26,278 nucleotides of DNA from a virus. The number at the start of each line of letters is the position of its first letter. The first letter of the stretch is position 1. The stretch spans positions 1 through 26,278 of the IMG/VR virus record IMGVR_UViG_3300022921_000093. One strand, written 5' to 3'. Shown here piece after piece: positions 19,269 through 26,075 of this stretch. The notes beneath the pieces were generated by a model, which was not told where the DNA came from, did no database searches, and saw nothing but the letters and a program-made list of their open reading frames with translations. The position numbers and the translations under genes were made by a program.

Positions 19269-19862
19269 ATGAATATATTCTATCTACATAATGACCCTAA
19301 AACGTGCGCTGAGTGGCATGTAGACAAACATGTGAGTAAGATGCTTGTCGAGTATGCACAACTCATGTCAACCGCCCACAGGGTGCTTGACGGCGATGAG
19401 TACACTGATTATAGCAAGAACAACAGAAAAGTAAAACGATGGCGTTTACAGAACGACAATGCAGAGCAAATCGTATATAAAGCGTGTCATGTCAATCACC
19501 CGTCTGCTATTTGGGTTCGTCAGTCTGTCTCTCATTATAAGTGGTTGTACGACCTCTGGTGTGAGTTGCATAAAGAGTTCATCTATAGATACGAAAAACC
19601 TCATGCTAGTTATACGCTTCTGTCAGAACTTTTAAAAACTGCACCAACAAATATTCCTAATAAAGATTTTGTAGAACCGCCTCAAGCAATGAAGCAGTTT
19701 CCACAATGCATGGTAGAAGGTGATAGCATCAGTGCTTATCGCAACTTTTATCGTGAGGCAAAAAAGACTTTTGCTAACTGGAAAAAGAGAGATGTACCTC
19801 AATGGTACAATAACCAATCACTAAATAGAGATATAGATAATGCCTACATACACGTTTATTAA
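19269..19862 (+). CDS. Pyrimidine-dimer DNA glycosylase-like protein (Pyr_excise type)
   Basis: 197 aa from ATG 19269, five bases after GAGG; GTG 19263 and ATG 19266 are in frame but too close. MNIFYLHNDPKTCAEWHVDK, HVSKMLVEYAQLMSTAHRVL, NHPSAIWVRQSVSHYKWL and RDVPQWY follow the pattern of the Pyr_excise-like family common in T4-like phages. T4 DenV itself cuts at UV dimers, but this larger branch is biochemically unassigned as far as I know. So repair is a family-based inference. Confidence 0.75.
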   Translation: MNIFYLHNDPKTCAEWHVDKHVSKMLVEYAQLMSTAHRVLDGDEYTDYSKNNRKVKRWRLQNDNAEQIVYKACHVNHPSAIWVRQSVSHYKWLYDLWCELHKEFIYRYEKPHASYTLLSELLKTAPTNIPNKDFVEPPQAMKQFPQCMVEGDSISAYRNFYREAKKTFANWKKRDVPQWYNNQSLNRDIDNAYIHVY

Positions 19863-20139
19863 TAATCAAACTGGAGAAGTATTTGACGAATTCATGTCAT
19901 GGAAAGACCGAGAAGACTTCCTTAAAACACATCCCAATATTGAACCAGTCATTACCGCCCCTTCAATTGTTGGCGGCGTATCACTATCTGATAAAACCAC
20001 AGACGGATTCAAAGAAGTAATGTCACGAATTGGAGAGAATGCTCCTGGATCGGCAGTGGATCAACAATACAATCGTAAGTCTATTAAGAGAAGTCAGACT
20101 GAACAAATTTTAGCAAAGCATAGGGCGAAAAATAAATGA
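19840..20139 (+). CDS. FmdB-like N-terminal phage protein without zinc ribbon
   Basis: 99 aa. MPTYTFINNQTGEVFDEFMS resembles the first beta hairpin of FmdB-type regulatory proteins, but the Cys pairs of the zinc ribbon are missing. The helical C-terminal half (TTDGFKEVMSRIGENAPGSA) is typical of a conserved small protein of T4-like marine phages. It overlaps the previous gene by 23 nt and shares ATGA with the next. Confidence 0.7.
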   Translation: MPTYTFINNQTGEVFDEFMSWKDREDFLKTHPNIEPVITAPSIVGGVSLSDKTTDGFKEVMSRIGENAPGSAVDQQYNRKSIKRSQTEQILAKHRAKNK

Positions 20140-21188
20140 TAGATGTTATTAATGATTTTGCGAAATGGTTATCCAAACGAGGAAAAGTAGAGCAACCTAA
20201 GATTGAGTTTTATTCTTCAGTTGAGGGAATAGAAAAGTGGGCACCTATTGTACCAGCATCAAAATATATTCCTAACTGGTATAAACAATTACCTGCACAA
20301 AAAGTTCACACTTACGAAGAAATTAGAGGTATGTCCGATGCTACTAAAACTTTTCTTCCTACTGGCAATCCTCCAGAATGGAGAACTGCCGGTCAAACAA
20401 TAAAAACATGTCCTGGCATACAAGATTACTTAACAAATGGATTTATTGTTCCATTTTGGGGTTCTGCAATGCTTGAAATTTCTGCTAACGGTAATAGTGC
20501 TGTGGCAGTAACTTCATCGGCACTTGCACAATACTATCCTGATGGCGCAGATGGAAAGTCAACAGGAAACAATGCTGACTTTGTTAATCTTGACGTTATG
20601 ACAAGAGATAGTGATATCACTGCTTGGCAAGAGATGATAGCATATATGCGTGGACATGGATTCACCGAAGAAGAGATTGGGGATTGGACTAAAAATCAAA
20701 AAACACATTCATCTTCATGGGACTTTGGCGCACACCCGCAATATCAATACTCAACAATGATAAACGAGTGGCCTGACGAGTGGGCAAAAGTAGTTCTAAA
20801 ACTGAACTCACCTTGGAGAATTATGACACCTCCTGGTTATTCTACTATGATTACAAATTTAGATTATCATTTTGATACACAACAATTATTCTCTGTTCTT
20901 CCTGGAATCATTAATACAGATTACTACAGAACATTTAATATGTTTATGCACTTTAAAACAAGAGGATGTAAGTTTCTTATTCCTTTTCAGCAACCACTCT
21001 GCAGGTACATCATGATTAAGCGCACAGATTTACCTTTTGAAGTTCGGACTATGACAAAAGAAGACGAACAGGCAGAGCGAGAAAAAATGAACCTATTAAA
21101 CACAAATTGGGGTTCTTCAAAACCTTATCGTTTGATGGGTAAGATATTTAATAAAGGAAAAGGAGGTGGGTGTCCATTTAATCATTGA
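20136..21188 (+). CDS. 350-aa conserved phage protein, unknown function
   Basis: Begins with a charged helix, then EFYSSVEGIEKWAPIVPASK and YIPNWYKQLPAQ. Later it has IVPFWGSAMLEI, STMINEWPDEWAKVVLKLN, SPWRIMTPPGYSTMI, FSVLPGIINTDYYRTFNMF and FLIPFQQPLCRYI. The combination of a 'PPGYS' turn, a 'PGIIxTD' motif and 'IPFxQPLCR' recalls DUF6065-like proteins, which I recall only approximately. It could be a late accessory or virion protein. No membrane segments. Coupled by ATGA to the gene upstream. Confidence 0.7.
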   Translation: MIDVINDFAKWLSKRGKVEQPKIEFYSSVEGIEKWAPIVPASKYIPNWYKQLPAQKVHTYEEIRGMSDATKTFLPTGNPPEWRTAGQTIKTCPGIQDYLTNGFIVPFWGSAMLEISANGNSAVAVTSSALAQYYPDGADGKSTGNNADFVNLDVMTRDSDITAWQEMIAYMRGHGFTEEEIGDWTKNQKTHSSSWDFGAHPQYQYSTMINEWPDEWAKVVLKLNSPWRIMTPPGYSTMITNLDYHFDTQQLFSVLPGIINTDYYRTFNMFMHFKTRGCKFLIPFQQPLCRYIMIKRTDLPFEVRTMTKEDEQAEREKMNLLNTNWGSSKPYRLMGKIFNKGKGGGCPFNH

Positions 21189-21239
21189 TTATGTTATTGA
21201 TGTTCAGAATATGATATCAGTCATAACAGAGGAGAACAC

Positions 21240-21977
21240 ATGACCAAATCTAAAGTAATTACCGTTAAAGCATTATCAGATACGTTAATTAAAAAAGTTA
21301 ATCCGATTACAACCAATCAGGAAAAAACTTTTGACGCATTTAATAACGACAAGAATTTAATCCTTCATGGATGTGCTGGAACAGGGAAAACTTTTATTGC
21401 ATTATATCTTGCAATGAACGCAATCCTATCGCGTAAAGTTGACCAAAGAAAAGTTGTATTAGTTAGGTCTATGTTACCTATCAGAGATATAGGTTTTCTT
21501 CCTGGATCACAAGAGGAAAAATCTGCAGTATATAATGAACCGTATGTCGCATTAATGAACGAACTATTTCCTGGTGTGGAGAACCCATATGAACTTGCTA
21601 AATATCAAGATATATTAGAGTTTCTTCCTACATCATACATACGAGGTATAACCTTGATTGATAGTATTGTGATTGTAGATGAGTGTCAGAACTTAAACTT
21701 TCATGAACTGGACACAATCATAACAAGAGTTGGTGAAAACTCTAAAATTATTTTTTCTGGTGACTTCATGCAAACTGATTTGACTAGACAGAATGAACAG
21801 AGAGGTATCATTGACTTTATGGACATTGTAAAGAATATGAAATCTTTTGATATGATTGACTTCAAAGAAGAAGACATTGTAAGAAGTGGACTTGTTAAAG
21901 AGTATATCATAGCGAAGAACAGAAAACAGTACGCTGGTCTTTACGAGAGTATAGACAAAAAACTAAAAATTGCATAA
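21240..21977 (+). CDS. phoH: PhoH-like ATPase
   Basis: 245 aa. Walker A GCAGTGKT at residues 44-51, Walker B IVIVDECQN with Asp147/Glu148, and sensor-like IIFSGDFMQTD. The order and the LVRSMLPIRDIGFLPGS segment are diagnostic of PhoH proteins, which resemble the helicase SF1 core. Phage phoH is widespread in marine phages; its role is unsettled and may involve RNA metabolism rather than phosphate stress. AGAGGAGA precedes the ATG. Confidence 0.95.
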   Translation: MTKSKVITVKALSDTLIKKVNPITTNQEKTFDAFNNDKNLILHGCAGTGKTFIALYLAMNAILSRKVDQRKVVLVRSMLPIRDIGFLPGSQEEKSAVYNEPYVALMNELFPGVENPYELAKYQDILEFLPTSYIRGITLIDSIVIVDECQNLNFHELDTIITRVGENSKIIFSGDFMQTDLTRQNEQRGIIDFMDIVKNMKSFDMIDFKEEDIVRSGLVKEYIIAKNRKQYAGLYESIDKKLKIA

Positions 21978-21986
21978 GGAAAAAAT

Positions 21987-22496
21987 ATGAAAGACAATTA
22001 CGCAGAGTGTTTAAAAACCATCCTTCACCATGAGGGTGGTTATGTAAATCATCCTAAAGACCCAGGAGGTGAAACTAATCTTGGTGTCACCAAACGTGTT
22101 TATGAAGAATGGGGTGGAACAAAAGATATGAAAGACCTTACGGTTGATGATGTTGCTCCAATTTATGAAAAAAATTATTGGGGTCGCGTTAAAGGAGATG
22201 AACTACCTAGTGGTTTAGACCTCTGCGTATTTGACTTTGGTGTGAATGCTGGTACAGGACGTGCCGCCAAATATCTACAGCGAATGATTGGTACTGTAGC
22301 GGATGGTGGAATTGGTCCTAACACACTTAAAGCAGTTGCAAACTACGTTGATGAGAATGGCATTGAAGGTGCTATCAGAGAGTATCAATCTGCGAGGCAG
22401 AGTTACTATGAATCCTTGAGTACCTTTGATACATTTGGAAAAGGTTGGACTCGCCGTGTAGAAGAAACAACAGAGAAGGCACTAAGTTTAATTTAG
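21987..22496 (+). CDS. Endolysin, GH108 N-acetylmuramidase type
   Basis: 169 aa. ILHHEGGYVNHPKDPGGETN contains the GH108 EGGY motif with catalytic Glu16. NLGVTKRVYEEWGG, then YEKNYWGRVKGDELPSG, then FDFGVNAGTGRAAKYLQRM continue the GH108 domain, and GGIGPNTLKAV begins the PG_binding_3-like part. It would cleave the glycan strands of host peptidoglycan. There is no signal peptide, so a holin or similar route is needed. AAGGA precedes the ATG. Confidence 0.93.
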   Translation: MKDNYAECLKTILHHEGGYVNHPKDPGGETNLGVTKRVYEEWGGTKDMKDLTVDDVAPIYEKNYWGRVKGDELPSGLDLCVFDFGVNAGTGRAAKYLQRMIGTVADGGIGPNTLKAVANYVDENGIEGAIREYQSARQSYYESLSTFDTFGKGWTRRVEETTEKALSLI

Positions 22497-22508
22497 TGAA
22501 AATTTATT

Positions 22509-23147
22509 ATGACTGATAATGCTAAACGCGAAGATTTAGAACCAGTAAGATATATGGAACTTGGAAGTAGCGAGGAAGACAAACGATTATACTCAGATTA
22601 CTTCCAAAGGTCCTTCTATTGGATGTTTGGTGCTGGTGCGGATGGAGCATTTGCACATAGAAATTATTTTGTTTCTGACTATGATAATAATTTAAACTAT
22701 ATCAAATGCAATCCATATGTTAAAAATATTTGGATAAAGATAGCACAGAAGTTAGACATAAATGTTAAGACCCAAGTTGGTAGATGTTACCTTCTTGGAC
22801 AAACAGCGCAAATGGATGGTCCTTGGCATCAAGACAATACCGAAGATGATGACTGTAGAACAATTGTATATTATCCTGTAAAAGAAGTTCATCGTAGACA
22901 TAGAGGAACTCAGTTTAGATTTGATGATGGTGCGGAAGAAGAAGCACCTTATCAACAAGATTGGTTCGTTGATTTCAATGCCGACATTTATCACAGAGGA
23001 TTATCAACAACATCTAAAGATGATTTGCGAGTTGCGCTAGTATTTCAGTGTTATCACTTATCAAAAGTACAAGACTTTATTTTTCAGAACACTTGTGGTA
23101 ATGATGAACGATTAGATGGTTTGATTGGTCCTATTGTTCCAAGATGA
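22509..23147 (+). CDS. 2OG-Fe(II) oxygenase (HxD type)
   Basis: 212 aa. DGPWHQDNTEDDDCRTIVYY gives His107/Asp109, FVDFNADIYHRGLSTTS gives His162, and Arg174 in DLRVALVFQCY completes the cofactor site. This type differs from the HxH group at 9063 and is closer to classic HxD dioxygenases. There is no clear Shine-Dalgarno. Its stop overlaps the next oxygenase start in ATGA, making an adjacent pair of unlike oxygenases. Confidence 0.87.
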   Translation: MTDNAKREDLEPVRYMELGSSEEDKRLYSDYFQRSFYWMFGAGADGAFAHRNYFVSDYDNNLNYIKCNPYVKNIWIKIAQKLDINVKTQVGRCYLLGQTAQMDGPWHQDNTEDDDCRTIVYYPVKEVHRRHRGTQFRFDDGAEEEAPYQQDWFVDFNADIYHRGLSTTSKDDLRVALVFQCYHLSKVQDFIFQNTCGNDERLDGLIGPIVPR

Positions 23148-23842
23148 TTTTTGATAGTAAAAACATTGAAACAAGACATTCATTTAGATTTAAGAGTATA
23201 GATGTTAAAAATAATCTATCTCTGAAGTATCCACGTTGTCTTATAGACATAACTAAGTTGAACGTGTCGTATTGTGATGAATTGTATAAGTTTCTTTTGA
23301 GTGAAGTATCAACTCTTATGAAACTAGAGGGTCACAAAGAAACTACAGGACTTGATGCCCAAAGTCTTTCTACAAGATGGGATAGATATAATCTTCTAAC
23401 AAAGTACAAAGACAACAAATTAATTCAAGAACTTGAAAAAAACATCTTGACTTCTTATAAAAATTATTGTATAATATCTAATACTGAGATTGAACCTATA
23501 ATGGTTCATTGTTGGTATAATGTTTTAGAAGCAGGACAAAGCATAAGTGAACATGTACATGACTATGGAACATATTCATATATCAGTGGTAATCTTTTTG
23601 TTGGTGGTGCTTGCGATACTTCTGTGACAAAATATATAATTATTAATAGAGATGAAGAATTGGATATGAAAAATAATGTTGGAGATATGACCTACTTTCC
23701 TATGTATCTTCCACATCAAACAAATACTTATGATGGAGATACCCCTAGAGTAACCATAGGTATAAACATATATCCCAAAAGATTTTATGAAGACTTTCGC
23801 AAAAACAACCACAACTGGATAGAACATGTTTACACATCTTGA
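23144..23842 (+). CDS. 2OG-Fe(II) oxygenase, second of a pair
   Basis: 232 aa. SEHVHDYGTYSYISGNLFVG supplies His137/His139 (or Asp140), MTYFPMYLPHQTNTY supplies His191, and Arg202 precedes VTIGINIY. An N-terminal extension of about 30 residues precedes the fold. The family is 2OG-FeII_Oxy_5-like. It is translationally coupled to the upstream oxygenase, so the two may act on the same pathway or form a complex. It overlaps the exonuclease gene by 17 nt. Confidence 0.85.
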   Translation: MIFDSKNIETRHSFRFKSIDVKNNLSLKYPRCLIDITKLNVSYCDELYKFLLSEVSTLMKLEGHKETTGLDAQSLSTRWDRYNLLTKYKDNKLIQELEKNILTSYKNYCIISNTEIEPIMVHCWYNVLEAGQSISEHVHDYGTYSYISGNLFVGGACDTSVTKYIIINRDEELDMKNNVGDMTYFPMYLPHQTNTYDGDTPRVTIGINIYPKRFYEDFRKNNHNWIEHVYTS

Positions 23843-24482
23843 ACCAAAAGAAATCGATGAACTACAAACAATCAATGAAGACAACATGCGTTTGTATGTG
23901 ACACCTGATGGATTAAAATATCCATCAGTAACAACAGTACTAGGATGGAAGTCTAAAGCAGGCATTCTAGAGTGGCGCAAACGAGTAGGTGAAGAAGCGG
24001 CGAACAAGATTAGTCGGCAAGCATCTACACGAGGAACTAAGTTTCACTATCAAGTAGAAGACTACATCAACAACAAAGATGTTACTTTTGCTAATCCTGC
24101 AGAGAAGTCTATGTTTACTTCAGTTCAAGATTATCTAAACAGGATAAATAATATACATGTTCAAGAAGCATCACTATATTCAGACTTCTTGAAGACTGCC
24201 GGTCGTGTAGACTGTATTGCAGAGTTTGATGGTCGACTTTCAATTATTGATTTTAAGACCTCTAGCAGACCTAAACAAGCAGAGTACATTACCAACTACT
24301 TTCAACAAGGTAGTGCATATGCAGTAATGTATGAAGAGAGAACAGGTATACCAATTGATACTGTTGTTATTATAATGGCAGTAGAAGGTAACGAACCACA
24401 ACTCTTCATAGAGAAGAGGGACAATTATATAGAGTCCTATAGAGAGGTTCGAAATGAATATCAGAAAGTCATGGGTATTTGA
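23826..24482 (+). CDS. RecB/Cas4-like PD-(D/E)XK exonuclease
   Basis: 218 aa. TAGRVDCIAEFDGRLSIIDF followed by KTS gives Asp129 and Asp142-Phe-Lys144, and Gln160 in NYFQQGSAY follows, the motif set of RecB-type nucleases. The N-terminal YPSVTTVLGW and RGTKFHYQVEDY (His74) are typical of the family. Such proteins are recorded as exonucleases in T4-like marine phages and likely process DNA ends in recombination or degrade host DNA. It overlaps both neighbours. Confidence 0.88.
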   Translation: MFTHLEPKEIDELQTINEDNMRLYVTPDGLKYPSVTTVLGWKSKAGILEWRKRVGEEAANKISRQASTRGTKFHYQVEDYINNKDVTFANPAEKSMFTSVQDYLNRINNIHVQEASLYSDFLKTAGRVDCIAEFDGRLSIIDFKTSSRPKQAEYITNYFQQGSAYAVMYEERTGIPIDTVVIIMAVEGNEPQLFIEKRDNYIESYREVRNEYQKVMGI

Positions 24483-24819
24483 TGTTATTGTATTGGTATG
24501 GTGTCTAACATTTTTATCCAGCATCACATTTGCTCAAGATAATTCAGAACATGAATATAGACAAGGACAAAAACCTGTTGTCTGTACTAAGAAACCATAC
24601 AACGAAGTAAAAGCAGAATTCGCGAATGAGTACGGCGAAGTTGGAATGATTAGATACAAAACTACACTACCTAGTATTGTCGAAGTTCTAGTTAACAAAG
24701 ACAAAGGTACAGTCACAATATTAGAATTTCTTCCATCAGCAAATGTAACTTGCGTTATATCAGATGGAGGTGAATTAGAGTATAACAGTATTTTTGGTAA
24801 TAATGGAATTACTACTTGA
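24454..24819 (+). CDS. Secreted small protein, unknown
   Basis: 121 aa. Residues 1-28 form a signal peptide (basic start, hydrophobic VFDVIVLVWCLTFLSSIT, cleavage after FAQ or nearby). The mature part has two cysteines (PVVCTKKP and NVTCVISD) and is beta-rich. GAGAGG precedes the ATG. The gene overlaps the exonuclease by 29 nt. Its TGA stop lies within the -35 of the tmRNA promoter. Confidence 0.7.
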   Translation: MNIRKSWVFDVIVLVWCLTFLSSITFAQDNSEHEYRQGQKPVVCTKKPYNEVKAEFANEYGEVGMIRYKTTLPSIVEVLVNKDKGTVTILEFLPSANVTCVISDGGELEYNSIFGNNGITT

Positions 24820-24844
24820 CATTTACATCAAAGCATGTTATATA
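24816..24844 (+). promoter_or_regulatory. Promoter of permuted tmRNA
   Basis: TTGACA (24816-24821) contains the preceding stop TGA. A 17-bp spacer and TATATA (24839-24844) follow, predicting a start at about 24851, about 36 nt before the T arm. Confidence 0.8.
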
Positions 24845-24850
24845 TAATGT

Positions 24851-25220
24851 ACAGTTTGTTGATACAATCTGAATGACGGGCAGGACGTGGGTGCGATACC
24901 CACCGCCTCCACCATAATTACTTGAGGACAATATGTTTGATAGACTAACAGAGTTTTTTATAAAACTGTTTAAGATACAAGAAAAGACACCAATAAGATA
25001 TCTATCTGGTGTTGGTAAATCGAGTAATTATGATGGGGGCGAAATAGGATCGACTGACGTAAACAGGAAAGAGTAGAACTGTGGGATGACCGCCTAATAA
25101 GTCAAAACAAAGTAAATGCAAACGATAACATTGCATATGAAGATATTCGCCTAGCGGCATAATCTTCTGGGTGTCGTAGGGACGCCTGGAAACAGAAGAA
25201 GCAATTGCTTCACCCTACAT
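24851..25220 (+). ncRNA. ssrA: Circularly permuted two-piece tmRNA precursor
   Basis: The acceptor piece comes first. It has T arm GTGGG-TGCGATA-CCCAC (24887-24903), acceptor strand CGCCTCC (24904-24910), discriminator A and encoded CCA (24912-24914). A 120-nt intervening segment follows, then the coding piece begins GGGGGCG (25035-25041), which pairs with CGCCTCC over 7 bp with G-U at the third pair, the alanine identity element. The tag frame starts at GCA 25118 and reads ANDNIAYEDIRLAA before TAA 25160-25162. A hairpin TCTTCTG/CAGAAGA (25163-25199) follows. This order is that of alphaproteobacterial two-piece tmRNA. The 3' boundary is approximate. The T loop has G in place of the usual second T. 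Confidence 0.93.
24933..25076 (+). CDS. 47-aa ORF across the tmRNA intervening segment
   Basis: ATG 24933 has GAGG five bases upstream. The frame runs through the whole intervening segment into the 5' end of the coding piece, stopping at TAG 25074-25076. The N terminus is amphipathic (MFDRLTEFFIKLFKIQEK), and the C terminus is dictated by tmRNA sequence. It could be translated only from unprocessed precursor. It may be a chance frame, but the ribosome site and composition are good. Confidence 0.35.
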   Translation: MFDRLTEFFIKLFKIQEKTPIRYLSGVGKSSNYDGGEIGSTDVNRKE

Positions 25221-25250
25221 TTTACACACATACACACAAGGAGAAATAGT

Positions 25251-25469
25251 ATGAGTAATCCATTCGATTTGCGCTTCTCTATGATTGAGAGTGCTAAACA
25301 ACTGCTCACAGAGCAATATCACACTGATATCAGCAATATTAAAGAGAAATACTTTGCAGATAGAGAAGCGGGATTAGATGTTTCTTTTCCTGAACTTCCT
25401 GCATTTCCAACATTCGAAGATATCAGCAAACTAGCAAATGAGATGAATTCTTTCGTTTCACAACGCTAA
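25251..25469 (+). CDS. 72-aa conserved T4-like phage protein
   Basis: AAGGAGA precedes the ATG. MSNPFDLRFSMIESAKQLLT, then a Pro-rich FPELPAFPTFEDISKLANEM helix. The MSNPF-LRF start is familiar from small proteins of T4-like marine phages, but I know no function. It lies between the tmRNA and a terminator. Confidence 0.7.
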   Translation: MSNPFDLRFSMIESAKQLLTEQYHTDISNIKEKYFADREAGLDVSFPELPAFPTFEDISKLANEMNSFVSQR

Positions 25470-25482
25470 GGTGGTAATAATG

Positions 25483-25512
25483 AGAAGTCAAGTGGTTTTC
25501 TGCTTGACTTCT
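25483..25512 (+). terminator. Terminator overlapping the next -35
   Basis: AGAAGTCAAG (25483-25492) pairs perfectly with CTTGACTTCT (25503-25512), followed by the T-rich TTCTTCTTTTA. The right arm contains TTGACT, the -35 of the next promoter. Confidence 0.7.
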
Positions 25513-25532
25513 TTCTTCTTTTATAGTATACT
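25504..25532 (+). promoter_or_regulatory. Promoter for SleB-like gene, no leader
   Basis: TTGACT (25504-25509), 17-bp spacer, TATACT (25527-25532). ATG 25539 is seven bases after the -10, at the expected +1, as for bS21. Confidence 0.8.
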
Positions 25533-25538
25533 GTGTAC

Positions 25539-26069
25539 ATGATGAAAAAAACAATTGTGTTAACAGCATTAGTTGCTTCTGCAATCGCTTATAAGTCAAG
25601 CGGATCAAGTGCAGAGGTTGCAACCGAAACATTTACTATTGATGCAGAAACAACTTGTCTCGCAAAAAATATGTACTTTGAAGCAAAGGGACAACCCAAA
25701 GCAGGTCAGATTGCAGTATCACTAGTTGTTATGAACCGCGTTAAGGATTCAAGATTTCCTAACACTATATGTGAAGTGGTGCATCAAGGACCAACATCTA
25801 AGTGGTGGAAAGAAGAACACGACAAAGATGTTCCAATTAGAAATAAGTGTCAGTTTAGTTGGTTCTGTGATGGCAAGTCTGACGAAATTAACGATGTGTA
25901 CGCATACTCAGGACTATATCTTTTAGCGACAAAAGTATTAGATGGTCGTTATGATGGTATGATTGAGGGGTCTACACATTATCATGCAACTTATGTAAAT
26001 CCTTATTGGGCAAAGACGAAAACATATATTGCTCAAATAGGTGACCACATTTTTTATAGATGGGATTAA
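25539..26069 (+). CDS. Secreted cell-wall hydrolase, SleB/CwlJ type
   Basis: 176 aa. MMKKTIVLTALVASAIAYKS is an N-terminal export signal. The domain LAKNMYFEAKGQPKAGQIAV, VMNRVKDSRFPNTICEVVHQ, KCQFSWFCDGK, and THYHATYVNPYWAK to GDHIFYR matches Hydrolase_2 (SleB/CwlJ), with Glu in YFEAKGQ as likely catalytic acid. It would attack peptidoglycan from the periplasmic side. There is no Shine-Dalgarno and the ATG is at the predicted +1. The start could also be ATG 25542. Confidence 0.9.
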   Translation: MMKKTIVLTALVASAIAYKSSGSSAEVATETFTIDAETTCLAKNMYFEAKGQPKAGQIAVSLVVMNRVKDSRFPNTICEVVHQGPTSKWWKEEHDKDVPIRNKCQFSWFCDGKSDEINDVYAYSGLYLLATKVLDGRYDGMIEGSTHYHATYVNPYWAKTKTYIAQIGDHIFYRWD

Positions 26070-26075
26070 AATAAT

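Noticed and set aside
25197-25212. Palindrome GAAGCAATTGCTTC near the tmRNA 3' end
   Set aside because: Likely part of the final small hairpin of the coding piece rather than a protein-binding or attachment site; no second copy seen.
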